DNA of 43,282 nucleotides, from the NCBI GenBank assembly GCA_947629025.1, contig CANRCC010000013.1, positions 1-43,282 on the forward strand, given 5' to 3'. The stretch comes from an uncultured Bacilli bacterium. GTDB lineage: Bacteria; Bacillota_I; Bacilli_A; RF39; UBA660. Position numbers and translations under genes: made by a program. A model generated the notes under the pieces. It saw only the letters and a list, made by a program, of their open reading frames with translations. It was not told where the DNA came from and made no database searches. Positions 10,249-20,800 of the stretch are shown here, in pieces (within the stretch, counting starts at the first letter, position 1; every line of letters starts with the position of its first letter).

Positions 10249-11007
10249 CTATTTAATTAGGTATTTTTTTACAACGAATATTCCTACACATACTACTGCA
10301 ACAGTTAATATAAAAATTAAAATTTTTATAACAGCGCTCATTTTCTTTACATCACCCTTAAAATGTTCTATACCTTCAAAATCTTTAGTATTAAACATAA
10401 ATGTATCTGTACTATATTCTCTTGAATCATCATTTTCTATTTGTCTTATATTAACATCAGATTTTCTAGTATCTGATACTGTCTTTTCATTATCTGTTGG
10501 TTTTAAATCTTCAAATAAATCAAGAGCTATATCTGCTGAACTTGCACTAGTAAGTGTATTCATAATATTAAGTATTTCTTTTTCTTCATTTATTAGGTTT
10601 TGATAAACCTTTCTTGTCTTTTCAAGTTCTTTTTCAATATTTTTATTAGTTTTTAAATTATAATGTTCTCTTTTCCTTTTTTCATTTGCTTCTTCAATTA
10701 TGTCTCTTTTTTCTTTAGCTCTTTTTAATACTTCATTTATATCATATACTTTCTTTTTTGGTTCTTCTTTAATTTTTGATATGTTATCATATATATCAGA
10801 TGATAATATTGCTTCTTTTGGTATTTTCTTTTCTTTTTTTTCTCTATCTATTATCTCTTTTATCTTTGATATATCAATTTCATTTGAATCATCAATTACT
10901 ACCATATTAGTATAATTAGTATTAGCATATAAATCATCATATAAATGCTTATTTTTTGAAGATCTACTAAGAACATCACCATTATATTTATCCATACGAG
11001 ATTTCAT
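10249..11007 (-). CDS. Hypothetical C-tail-anchored coiled-coil membrane protein
   Basis: ORF with C-terminal TM (MSAVIKILIFILTVAVVCVGIFVVKKYLIK); Lys/Glu-rich. Start at MKSRMDK preceded by GGTGG; ORF track starts at 11040. Confidence 0.7.
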   Translation of the reverse strand: MKSRMDKYNGDVLSRSSKNKHLYDDLYANTNYTNMVVIDDSNEIDISKIKEIIDREKKEKKIPKEAILSSDIYDNISKIKEEPKKKVYDINEVLKRAKEKRDIIEEANEKRKREHYNLKTNKNIEKELEKTRKVYQNLINEEKEILNIMNTLTSASSADIALDLFEDLKPTDNEKTVSDTRKSDVNIRQIENDDSREYSTDTFMFNTKDFEGIEHFKGDVKKMSAVIKILIFILTVAVVCVGIFVVKKYLIK

Positions 11008-11119
11008 AAGTTTACCACCTACTTTATAAAATAATAACATATTTTAAAAATTTTTTAAATATATTAATTAAAAATATATTTTTTATAGTATAATTATTAT
11101 GTAGTATGGAGGTAAATTT

Positions 11120-11311
11120 ATGAAAGTAAAAGTTATGAAAGAAAAATGCTTAGGATGCGGAATGTGCGTTGGAATCAATAGCGATGTATTTAGCTTTGAT
11201 GATGATGGTCTTGCAAAAGCAGATAGTGATAAAATAAATGATGAAAACAAAGATCAAGTAGAAGAAGCTAAAAATTCTTGTCCTGTAGGCGCAATTGAAG
11301 AAGAAAATTAA
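11120..11311 (+). CDS. fer: Ferredoxin (4Fe-4S, single-cluster type)
   Basis: CLGCGMCVGI...NSCPVGAI cluster motif; GGAGG RBS 5' of ATG. Confidence 0.9.
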   Translation: MKVKVMKEKCLGCGMCVGINSDVFSFDDDGLAKADSDKINDENKDQVEEAKNSCPVGAIEEEN

Positions 11312-11330
11312 AAAGGCTATAAGCCTTTTT
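11310..11330. terminator. Bidirectional terminator between ferredoxin and rluB
   Basis: AAAAGGCT-ATA-AGCCTTTTT hairpin. Confidence 0.75.
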
Positions 11331-12042
11331 TATTTGCTAAGTTATATAATTGTTTTACTTCTTTTTTAGTTAGTTTTCTTTTTTTACCACTTGATAAACC
11401 GTCTAATGATATAAATCCAAATGATTCTCTTTTTAATTTAATAACATCGTATCCAGCATTTTGAAATATTCTTTTTACTTCATGATTCTTTCCATCATGA
11501 ATAACTATCTCAACTATACAAGTATTAGATTTTTTATCAATTGATTTTAATTTAACTCTATCAGGTATACACTTTACTCCATCAATAATAGTTCCACTTT
11601 TTATTTTTTTAATTGAACTACCATCTATAATTCCTTTTAATTTTGCTATATAACTTTTTTGAATCATATTTTTTGGATGCATCATTAAATTAGCAAACTC
11701 TCCATCATTAGTAATTAATATAACGCCTGTAGTATCATAATCTAGTCTTCCTATAGGATAAAGTCTTTTATCAGTATCAAAAAAATCAAGTACTGTTTTT
11801 CTTCCCTTATCATCTTTTGTACTACTAATAACACCTCTTGGTTTATTTAAAACATAATACTCTTTTTCAGTATAAGATAATAAATTACCATCAACAATTA
11901 TATCATCAGTATTAGATACTTTTACACCAAGTTCAGTAATTTTATTACCATTTACAAATACTTTTCCTTTTAGTATATATTCTTCTGCTTTTCTTCTAGA
12001 ACAAAAACCAGAATCTGATATTGCTTTTTGAAGTCTAATCAT
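11317..12042 (-). CDS. rluB: rRNA pseudouridine synthase, RsuA/RluB family
   Basis: S4 domain (IRLQKAISDSGFCSRRKAEEYI), NKPRGVISS, YPIGRLDYDTTGVILITNDGEFAN. Start at MIRLQK with GGAGG upstream; ORF track starts at 12078. Confidence 0.93.
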   Translation of the reverse strand: MIRLQKAISDSGFCSRRKAEEYILKGKVFVNGNKITELGVKVSNTDDIIVDGNLLSYTEKEYYVLNKPRGVISSTKDDKGRKTVLDFFDTDKRLYPIGRLDYDTTGVILITNDGEFANLMMHPKNMIQKSYIAKLKGIIDGSSIKKIKSGTIIDGVKCIPDRVKLKSIDKKSNTCIVEIVIHDGKNHEVKRIFQNAGYDVIKLKRESFGFISLDGLSSGKKRKLTKKEVKQLYNLANKKGL

Positions 12043-12102
12043 AATAATACCTCCAAACACCATACGAAAGTATAACATATTTTTATTAAATAATCAAAAA
12101 AA

Positions 12103-12120
12103 GATATGACTTATCATATC
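12103..12120 (-). terminator. Terminator of the 12123-13394 gene
   Basis: GATATGA-CTTA-TCATATC followed on minus strand by a T-rich tract. Confidence 0.65.
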
Positions 12121-12122
12121 CA

Positions 12123-13394
12123 TTATTTTTTTATTAATTCAAGTTTTTTTTGTTGAGAAACTACTTCATATTCAGAAGATCTTAAAAAACCATAAACTAA
12201 AGGATCTTTACTTAACATATGAAAACCAGAACCAAAAGTTCCATCATCATATTCATAATCTTTTATAAAATCGCGTACATAAAGACAAATAGGTATTTTT
12301 ATAGAATTACGTTCACATTCATATACGGCAGTATCTTCTATATATAAATATATATAATTGTATTCTTTTACTTCATCAAGGTATGGTGCATAAACTGTTA
12401 TACCTTCACTCATATCAATTCCATTTAAATCTAATGCAGTCATTTCACCTAAGAAACTTAAATAGTTATAATTTTCTAGTAATCCAGAATCTTTTGAAAA
12501 GACGAATTCCGAATAATCATTTTCTATTGTAAAAGTTATATTCTCACATTCAGTAGGAGTTTTTTCAATAACAGATTCAAAATCTGGATCATTTATTATA
12601 TTATACATCCTATCTCCAACTTTAACTCTATTAACACCATAATAATCATCACCAACTACAGGTTTTTCAAGAATAGGAATATTTTGTGTTTTTTCTTCTG
12701 TAGTAGACTGTTCAGTAGTTGGTTTTTCTGTAGTTTTAGGAGTCTCTGTAGTTAATTTTTCTGTAGTTTTAGGAGTTTCTGTTGTTATTTTTTGTGTTGT
12801 TTTTTCTGTCGTATTTTTAGTTGTATTGTTTTTATTCTTTGATTTTGGATCTACTACTGTTATATATCTTTTCTTTGTTGCTTTATTTCCTGCTTTATCT
12901 TTTACTGTATATGTTATTACATATTTTCCTGTACTTGAAAATTTTACTTTTTTATTTTTCTTTATTTTACTTGCTATTGACTTATAACTTTTTTTACCTT
13001 TTTTTACTGTTATTTTTAGTTTCTTTGTTACATTTCCATCTTTATTATCTTTTGCTGTTGTTTTTGGTACTTTTATTACTTTATTCTTATTTACTGTAAT
13101 TTTTGATTTTCCACTAAATTTTATTGTTGGTTTCTTTTTATCCTTTTTTGTTTTTGCTTCTACTGTATATGGATTTTGTTCATCCATTATACTTGTTGTT
13201 GGGGTTGCTGCTAGAGCTACTGCTACTGCTGCTGCTATTGCTCCCTTTTTTAGTAATGATGTTCTAAATTCCCTTTTAGTTGGTCTATTTATTTCTACTT
13301 CTTCTAATTCTTCAACTTTTATATCTTCTATACTACCTTCTTTTTTTATATCCTTTAAATTCTCTTTTAATTCTTCTAGTAATTGTTTTTCCAT
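12123..13394 (-). CDS. Secreted/membrane Ig-like domain protein with Thr-rich linker
   Basis: Hydrophobic segment, cationic Ig-like (DUF5011-type) domain (TAKDNKDGNVTKKLKITVKKGK...STGKYVITYTVKDKAGNKATKKRYITVV), repeats TTETPKTTEK. Confidence 0.75.
   Translation of the reverse strand: MEKQLLEELKENLKDIKKEGSIEDIKVEELEEVEINRPTKREFRTSLLKKGAIAAAVAVALAATPTTSIMDEQNPYTVEAKTKKDKKKPTIKFSGKSKITVNKNKVIKVPKTTAKDNKDGNVTKKLKITVKKGKKSYKSIASKIKKNKKVKFSSTGKYVITYTVKDKAGNKATKKRYITVVDPKSKNKNNTTKNTTEKTTQKITTETPKTTEKLTTETPKTTEKPTTEQSTTEEKTQNIPILEKPVVGDDYYGVNRVKVGDRMYNIINDPDFESVIEKTPTECENITFTIENDYSEFVFSKDSGLLENYNYLSFLGEMTALDLNGIDMSEGITVYAPYLDEVKEYNYIYLYIEDTAVYECERNSIKIPICLYVRDFIKDYEYDDGTFGSGFHMLSKDPLVYGFLRSSEYEVVSQQKKLELIKK
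12727..12790 (-). repeat. Short tandem repeats encoding (T)TETPKTTEKL/P
   Basis: Near-identical units of 'ctgtagttttaggagt(t/c)tctgt(a/t)gtt...' on the plus strand; encodes ITTETPKTTEKLTTETPKTTEKPTTE. Confidence 0.75.
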
Positions 13395-13461
13395 ATTTAT
13401 TATCCTTTCTATCTTAAATAAATTATACCATTTGCACTAAAATTGTCAACTAATAAATTAA

Positions 13462-14481
13462 TTATTTTATCTTAACATAAATTGGTTCTTTATGAATATT
13501 TTCATCTTTATAATATACATCTAAATAACCAACTTCATTTGTTTTATTATCCATTTTTTTATACATAATGACATTTATATTTATATTTTCTCTTTCATCA
13601 TTTTTCATTAAATAATAATAATTATTTTTTACATATAATTTATTTTTATATTTATCTGACTTAATATTTATCTTATCTTTATTAATTAACATATAATTTT
13701 TATAATTTGTAAATCCATATTCATACAATTTTTTATGAGTGTCAAAATCGTCAGGATCATTAAATGTAACGGCAATTAAATTAACATCATTTTTACTTGC
13801 ACTTGTTACCAAAGTTCTTTTTGCCTTTTTAGTATATCCTGTCTTGCCACCATTTGCATATTTATATTTAAATAACAATTTATTTTTATTTGTCCAAGAA
13901 TATGTTTTTATATCTGTCTCAACTACTATCTCTTTTGTACTATCAATTACTCTAAAGTCATATAAATTATTTGCATATTTCATTAACATAGCCATTTCTT
14001 TTACTGTTGAATAATTACCTGTTTCTTCATCGTCAAGACCACTAGCATTATTAAATATTGTATTTTTCATACCAATATCTTGTGCTTTTTTATTCATCAA
14101 TTGTATAAATTTTTTATGTCCACCTAAATAATCTTCAATAGCAAGTGCGGCATCATTACCACTTCTTAAAAGAAGACCATATACTAAATTTCTTAGACTT
14201 ATCTTTTCTCCTACAGATACATATATACCTGAACCATGTGATTCTGTTACACTATCATTAATGGTAACTATATCATCTAATTTACCTGATTCAATAGCAA
14301 TAATTGCAGTCATTATCTTAGTTGTACTTGCTATTAAATGTTTTTCATCAATATTTTTAGAATATAATATTCTTCCTGAATCTTCATCCATTAATATAGC
14401 ATTGTTACTTGGTACAGATAATGCAAATGTACTTAATGGAAAAATCAAAAACAAAGTAATAACTATTAATATTTTTTTCAT
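13462..14481 (-). CDS. dacF: D-alanyl-D-alanine carboxypeptidase (DacF/DacB type, S11 family)
   Basis: Signal peptide, STTKIMTAI (SxxK), SGNDAA, KTGYTKKA (KTG) motifs. Confidence 0.93.
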   Translation of the reverse strand: MKKILIVITLFLIFPLSTFALSVPSNNAILMDEDSGRILYSKNIDEKHLIASTTKIMTAIIAIESGKLDDIVTINDSVTESHGSGIYVSVGEKISLRNLVYGLLLRSGNDAALAIEDYLGGHKKFIQLMNKKAQDIGMKNTIFNNASGLDDEETGNYSTVKEMAMLMKYANNLYDFRVIDSTKEIVVETDIKTYSWTNKNKLLFKYKYANGGKTGYTKKAKRTLVTSASKNDVNLIAVTFNDPDDFDTHKKLYEYGFTNYKNYMLINKDKINIKSDKYKNKLYVKNNYYYLMKNDERENININVIMYKKMDNKTNEVGYLDVYYKDENIHKEPIYVKIK

Positions 14482-14540
14482 ATTTATACCTCATTATACT
14501 TTATGAATAAAATTTAAAAAAAGACTTTATTTTAAAGTCT

Positions 14541-15179
14541 TTAAGATATATAAATTCCGTGTAATTTTTCTATATCTGAATTACTTAAAGAATCAAGTTG
14601 CCATTCGTCATTTACTTTTGTTAAAGTAAATTCTATTGTATATTTAACTTTATCAGTTACTTTTTCCATTAAAAATAATCTATAATCCATAAATTTTGTA
14701 TCATCATAGTCTGCATCAGTTATAGTGTCATCATTATCATCATTTGTATCCATTTCATCATCTTCAGTATCTTTTGTTGTTTCATCATTTGCATCATTTT
14801 CATTAATTGTTTCTTTTTCATCTTTCTTAAATTCATCAAGATGTTCATTTAAATATGTGTTTGAATTTTTTATTGCAGACGCATAATCATACACTGTAAC
14901 TTCAACTTCTACTACTGCATTGTCATCTTCAATGATTTCATCTTTTATTTCATATTCCATATTTTTATATTGATTAACCATTAAAGTTCTATATCTATCC
15001 TTTTGATCATCATCTGTTATTTCAGTATCTATAGTTTCATCTAATTGAGATAATATATCTGTATTCTCATTTTTATATTTATCTAAAAACTCTGATACCT
15101 TTTGTCTTGGTGTAACTGCTTTACCTAATGTACATGCAGATAATAATATTACCATTAATACAACTATAAACTTTTTCAT
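14541..15179 (-). CDS. Hypothetical lipoprotein
   Basis: MKKFIVVLMVILLSACTLGKAV lipobox; very acidic Asp/Thr-rich region. Confidence 0.8.
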   Translation of the reverse strand: MKKFIVVLMVILLSACTLGKAVTPRQKVSEFLDKYKNENTDILSQLDETIDTEITDDDQKDRYRTLMVNQYKNMEYEIKDEIIEDDNAVVEVEVTVYDYASAIKNSNTYLNEHLDEFKKDEKETINENDANDETTKDTEDDEMDTNDDNDDTITDADYDDTKFMDYRLFLMEKVTDKVKYTIEFTLTKVNDEWQLDSLSNSDIEKLHGIYIS

Positions 15180-15246
15180 ATTTTTCCTCCTTCTTTAAAT
15201 AATTTGGAAATATATTTGTATTTTATACAGAAAAAAAGAAAATAAG

Positions 15247-17880
15247 TTATTTTTTTCTTATTTTCCTATTTATTATAAATAAACCTATTATAATTATTGA
15301 TAAAATGGTAATAATAAGAACATAACGTATCCTATTTTGTCCTGTTGAAATATTTATTATAAGCTCTGCACTTGCTTGTGCACCTTCTCCAACAGTAATC
15401 TTTTTATTAATTATTACCGAATCCCCAAGTGCATAACCATTTTCATTTACAACAATTTCTGCTTGAGTTTCGCTAGTTTTTGGAAGTACAAATCCTTCTG
15501 GTGCTTCTATTTCTACAACTCTATATCTTGCTTTTGCTTCAACATCAACAAAAGTTACAATTCCATTTTTTGGAGTAAATACAATTATATCACTTTCATT
15601 TGTCTTATCAATAGTATATGTATTATCTTCCTCATTATACAAAAGTGTAACATCTTCAAACTTTTTTCTTTTTTCATTATATTTTTGTAATTTAAATTTA
15701 CCTGCGCTTAAATAATTTCCATCCTCATCTATTTTATAAAAATTAAATGTTGCTTTTGCATTTCTTATTGTTTTTGTAACTTTTGGAGAATTATCTTTAT
15801 TAACAACTATTTCAAGTTCAGTCCATTCTACAGTTTGATCAATTACATGTCCACCAACAGTAACAGTTTCTTTAACAAAGTATTTACCTGTTGGAAGATA
15901 ATTTATAGTTATTTTACCAACTTTATTTGTAATAATTTGTATTGGTTCTATACTTTGATCTTGAGAATAATCATATACACTTTCTGATGATTGAACTAAT
16001 CTTATTTGATTTTTCTTATTTGCATCATATAATTCAAATTTTACTCCCTCAAGAAATTCTCCTTTTTCTCCACTTTTTATAATCTCTGCAATTGTCTTGA
16101 AATTTTTAATAGTAACTGCTGCATTTGTACTTTTTACATATGAGCCTGATGAATTTTTAACGAGTAAATCTGCATTATCATCTATTCTTATTTCGGTTGT
16201 TCTTTCCTTTTCTGAACTTGACAAACTATATGGATAAGGAACAGCAGTTTCTATAATTGAATAGTCACCCTTTGGAAGTAATGTTATAACATAACTACTA
16301 CTATTTTGATCAACCAAATTTGTTATTGTTCCTGATGTTGAATATCTATATTTACCGCCTAATGACTCAAATTTAACTAAATTACCCTTTGAATCTTTAA
16401 TTTGGAATGTAGCGCCATTAATAGGTGTATTAGTATTACCATCTATCTTATTAATTGTAAAATTTCTTGGAGCATTTTCTATTACCAAACTATTTTTTAC
16501 TAAAGTTCCATTATCTAATTTTTGAATATTAGCAGAATTAGTATATATTTTTGTAATTTCAGCATTTGATCCATTTATATTAAAATCAACCATAAATTCA
16601 CCTAAATTTTCATATCCATATGGTACTTTTGTTTCTTCAAACAAATATGTACCAGATTTATCTATTGAAACGCTTATAGTTTGCGCTTGACTTGTCAAAT
16701 CTATTTCTCTTAAGAAAGTCTTTGATGAACAATTAGCTCCAGAGCATTTATATAAATTAAATTTTGATCCAAGTAATGTCTTTTTTGTATCTGCATCTAC
16801 TTTAGATATTTTAAAGATCCCACTTTCTGTTTTAACATAAAATTTGTTATCAAATTTTCTTGCATAATCTCCAAGTAGAACATCTTGAGCAATACCTTTT
16901 TTTATTGCAGATCCATTTTTATCCTTGCCAAATCTAAACCATCTAAATGATAAACTTTCATCTGAATAATTACCAACTATCTTTTCTACTTTTATTTCCT
17001 TATTTGAATTAACTTTATTTGTGGATGTTACAATTACTTCATTTTTTTTATTCTTACTAGAAATTGTCAAGGTAGATGTATTTTTTGTTGTAACATCATA
17101 ATCGCCTATATTAATTGAATTAGAAATATATGCGTTTTTCGCATCACTCCATTTTAATATATGAGTTTTCCCTAAAGAATCTGGAAGAGACCCCTCACTT
17201 GACATTTCTTTTGCCTTGGATAATACTTGTTTATAATAAGATTCTAAACTACTATTTTTATCAATTAAAACATTATGAGGGCTATTACTAGGATTTGAAA
17301 CATTTGGTTTATATTCATAATTTGTTCTAGCTCCTGATGTAACTTCCCAAACAAGCACTTGAGTAACAAGTACTTTTCTACACCTATCCTTACTAGGACA
17401 AGTACCTAATGCACTATAATTTCCTTTCACTATATTTCCTATATTACCTTTTTTATTTTGGTAACCACTTGCAACAATATTCTTTAATACTTCCTGGGCC
17501 TTATCACTAAGATTTTTTTCATTGATATTTGGTAAATCATCAAATCCTTTATGAGATCCTATTGTAGCATCTTCATATATTTGCTTACCTGCATGAAGAC
17601 AATATCCATGATAATAACTTGATCCATTATTTACTTCATGAATTGCAAGTGTATATTTTCCACCAATGTAAGAAAGTTTCATACAACCTGGATGATTACC
17701 ATTTTTATCATTTGAACATGTGCCACTACTTGAAATAAGCATTTCTTGTTTATAATTTGATACAATATCGCTTATAGGCATTCTTTTAAATCTGTACTTC
17801 CATGTAGCTGCCGATACATTGATAAATGGAAGTAAGAATATTAAAACAAATATAGTAAAATTAATTAATTTCTTTTTCAT
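15247..17880 (-). CDS. Cell-surface adhesin with N-terminal thioester-like domain and several SpaA/Cna_B domains, C-terminal TM
   Basis: Signal peptide; YCLHAGK ... VTQVLVWEVTSG (Cys/TQxxxW thioester-domain pattern); repeated SpaA/Cna_B motifs (KISKVDADTKKTLLGSKFNLYKC..., TINKIDGNTNTPINGATFQIKD..., GEKGEFLEGVKFELYD..., NFYKIDEDGNYLSAGKFKLQ...); C-terminal STGQNRIRY-TM-RKIRKK. Confidence 0.88.
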   Translation of the reverse strand: MKKKLINFTIFVLIFLLPFINVSAATWKYRFKRMPISDIVSNYKQEMLISSSGTCSNDKNGNHPGCMKLSYIGGKYTLAIHEVNNGSSYYHGYCLHAGKQIYEDATIGSHKGFDDLPNINEKNLSDKAQEVLKNIVASGYQNKKGNIGNIVKGNYSALGTCPSKDRCRKVLVTQVLVWEVTSGARTNYEYKPNVSNPSNSPHNVLIDKNSSLESYYKQVLSKAKEMSSEGSLPDSLGKTHILKWSDAKNAYISNSINIGDYDVTTKNTSTLTISSKNKKNEVIVTSTNKVNSNKEIKVEKIVGNYSDESLSFRWFRFGKDKNGSAIKKGIAQDVLLGDYARKFDNKFYVKTESGIFKISKVDADTKKTLLGSKFNLYKCSGANCSSKTFLREIDLTSQAQTISVSIDKSGTYLFEETKVPYGYENLGEFMVDFNINGSNAEITKIYTNSANIQKLDNGTLVKNSLVIENAPRNFTINKIDGNTNTPINGATFQIKDSKGNLVKFESLGGKYRYSTSGTITNLVDQNSSSYVITLLPKGDYSIIETAVPYPYSLSSSEKERTTEIRIDDNADLLVKNSSGSYVKSTNAAVTIKNFKTIAEIIKSGEKGEFLEGVKFELYDANKKNQIRLVQSSESVYDYSQDQSIEPIQIITNKVGKITINYLPTGKYFVKETVTVGGHVIDQTVEWTELEIVVNKDNSPKVTKTIRNAKATFNFYKIDEDGNYLSAGKFKLQKYNEKRKKFEDVTLLYNEEDNTYTIDKTNESDIIVFTPKNGIVTFVDVEAKARYRVVEIEAPEGFVLPKTSETQAEIVVNENGYALGDSVIINKKITVGEGAQASAELIINISTGQNRIRYVLIITILSIIIIGLFIINRKIRKK

Positions 17881-17891
17881 TTTCCTACCTC

Positions 17892-20800
17892 CTATTCATC
17901 ACCATCTACACTATTAGTATCAAGTTTTGGATTATAATCTGAAATTTGTATACCTTCTAGTAAATTTACTGATGGATCCATTATTTTTAAATCTTGAGCA
18001 GCAATCACATTCAAATAATCTCCGCCATTATCAGTTTTAAGATCTAATACTACTGTCATATAATATTTTTCATTAGGAAGTATATATGTTTTAGCATAAT
18101 CCATATAGTATAAATAATCTCCACTCTTATACCATCCATCATTTTCAGGTAACGATGGGTCAAATGTCATTCCTTCTGGAATTGTTTCAATAATCTGACC
18201 AATAGTTCCCGGAAAATATTTTGAATTTTCTATAACAAATTTATAGGTTACTCTAAAACTTGTATTTTTTAGATTTTTTACATCTATTTTTACTTTTGTT
18301 TCATTATTATAATCATGTGATTCAGTACCCTTTGTAGAATTAACAGTTACATTTGTTATATATTTTTTTATTGTTACATCAAAATTTTGTCTAATCGTAA
18401 GACCTAAATCTATATGTTCTTGCTCAATACTTTCATTATTTAAAGTCAATATATTAGAAACTGCAGTACAAGTATTTGCGACCATACTTGCATCTGAATC
18501 TATATCAGAAGTATCTACACTTATTAAATTTTGTTTGTTTTTTTCTGTTACAGTATATTTATCACAATCAAATGTATATTTTACATAGTAATTTCCTTGT
18601 GCTAATCCTTTTACTTTATATGAACCATTTTTATTTGTTGTTGTTTCGGCAATTAATTCATCATTTGCACTAATAACGCTTAATGGATCTTTTTTATCAC
18701 CAATATCAGTTTTGGCTACCTTATATACTTCGATTGGTATATTACCTAGTCTATTTTCACTATTTGAGTAGAATCCATCATAATCATAATCTTCAAATAC
18801 ATAACCTGATATTGATCTATTATAAACAGAAGAGTAAGATATATTTGAAGCATATGGAATTACACTATTATCTGATGTTTCAGTACAACCACCTTCTATT
18901 TCATTATCACATTTTATTTTACCTACCTGAAGCATATAGAAGTTATTATAATATTCATCGCCTTCATCATTTTCCATTGTTTGCATTGAAACATTTATGC
19001 CTGATTTACTGGCAAAATATTGACCATTAGCTATTGAAGGCCCCGTTATCTTTATAGCTGTTATTCCAGATATGTTACTTGTATAATTAGTCCATAATAC
19101 CCATCCATTTAATGAACTAGAATTTAATTCATTACTAATAATTGTATTTGGATTTGCTTTTGAATAATATATCTGATATCCAGAAGGTAACATTTCATTT
19201 AATTTTAATGATATTGAACCTTTATATGAAGACCCTTCAGAAAGTCCATCACCACTATATGGTAATATCTTTAGCAAAGTTAGATCTGCGTTACTTCCAG
19301 ATAGATTAGCCGCTCTCATATTATATGTCATCATAGAATTTCTATCAAAATATGTTGGACTAACTTTTCCAAGTGTTCCTATAATTTTTGTATTACGTAA
19401 TATAATATTGGTTTTATTCGTTCTAGACTCTATAGGCGTAATTGCAGAATTATAATCTTCTACAGCTGTTTTATTTGTTTTCAGACTTGCATCTATAGTA
19501 GAAATTATCGTTACTTCTGTATTATCTAAAGTACTTATATCTATATATGCATGTAATACAAGATTGTCTATAGAACCATAATTATCACCGTATTTTATTT
19601 CATCCTCTGTATATTTATAAACAAATTTATTATATGTTTTACCATCTATATTTTCTACTGGAAAATTCATTTCAGAAGGTATTCTATCAGTTTTTTGAAT
19701 ATCTAATTCTAACTCTGTTGGTAAATAAATAGTTAAAGTTGCACCTGTAATTGTAGAATCAGCATCTGCTTTATTTATTATAGTATTTATATTAATACTT
19801 AACGGATCAGTTATTCCTGAATAAATCTCATTTTTCAAACTATCATAACTATCTAAAATTTCAACTGTATTGATATTTGCTTTAAATGGTGTTACTAGTA
19901 TTGAATTACCAAATTTACCACTTGGATTATTTGTCCCTTCAATAAACTTTTTGTTAGTGACATCATATTCTGATTTTACATAATTTAAATCTGTGTCTTG
20001 TAAACTAACTGATTTACCTACTATATCAGACAAATAATAAGTTTCATTATTAAAATCAGTTGTGACACCTCTTGATACAACTTGTGTTGTCTTTCCAACA
20101 TTATTTGTATTTGATACAATATGACCTTTTAATCTTATTATTGTTTGAGTTGCTGGATAATATTCACCTGTAAAGTTATATTTAAAAACAATTATGTTAT
20201 TTTGATCTTGCTCATCAATTTCATCTATTGATTCAACATTTTCCCATTTAAATTTACTAGTTTCTTCTTCAATACAAGGTCCACCATACATATTCATTAA
20301 TTGATTTTTATCTGTTGGAACAGAAGATGGACAATAACCTGGTCTATCATTTTTTAATTTAAAATATGAAGCTTCCCATCTACCTATACCAAATGAAACA
20401 TTAAATGAAGTATTATCTTGTTTATCATTTGATGATGTCATTTCAGTATAATATCCTGTTGAATCAGTTGCATCAATAAGTCTTACAAAATCATTATCTA
20501 CCTTTATATAATTTGTTAAACCTTTCTCTAAAGTATCACCTTGATTTTCAGCATATTTAATTGTATTTTGAATATAAAATTCTTCATTATAATTATAAAT
20601 TGCTTCACCAGGAGTAGTAAATTTTATTTCATCACCAGTATTAACAGTTATATTTGATGCATCAATAAAATCTATCTTATTTTGATATTCACCAACTATA
20701 GGAATATAATTATCAATAATCTCAACACTTGAATTAACTTTTCCACTTGTATCATTTGCACTAAATACTAATTTAGTATCTGATTTATCACTTTTTGATA

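Noticed and set aside
12821-13099. 92-aa plus-strand Leu/Tyr-rich ORF
   Set aside because: Antisense shadow of the Lys-rich Ig-like protein; composition explained by complementary codons.
18476-19030. Plus-strand ORFs at 18476-18673 and 18683-19030
   Set aside because: Antisense to the 1338-aa surface protein; His/Tyr/Leu-rich shadow translation.
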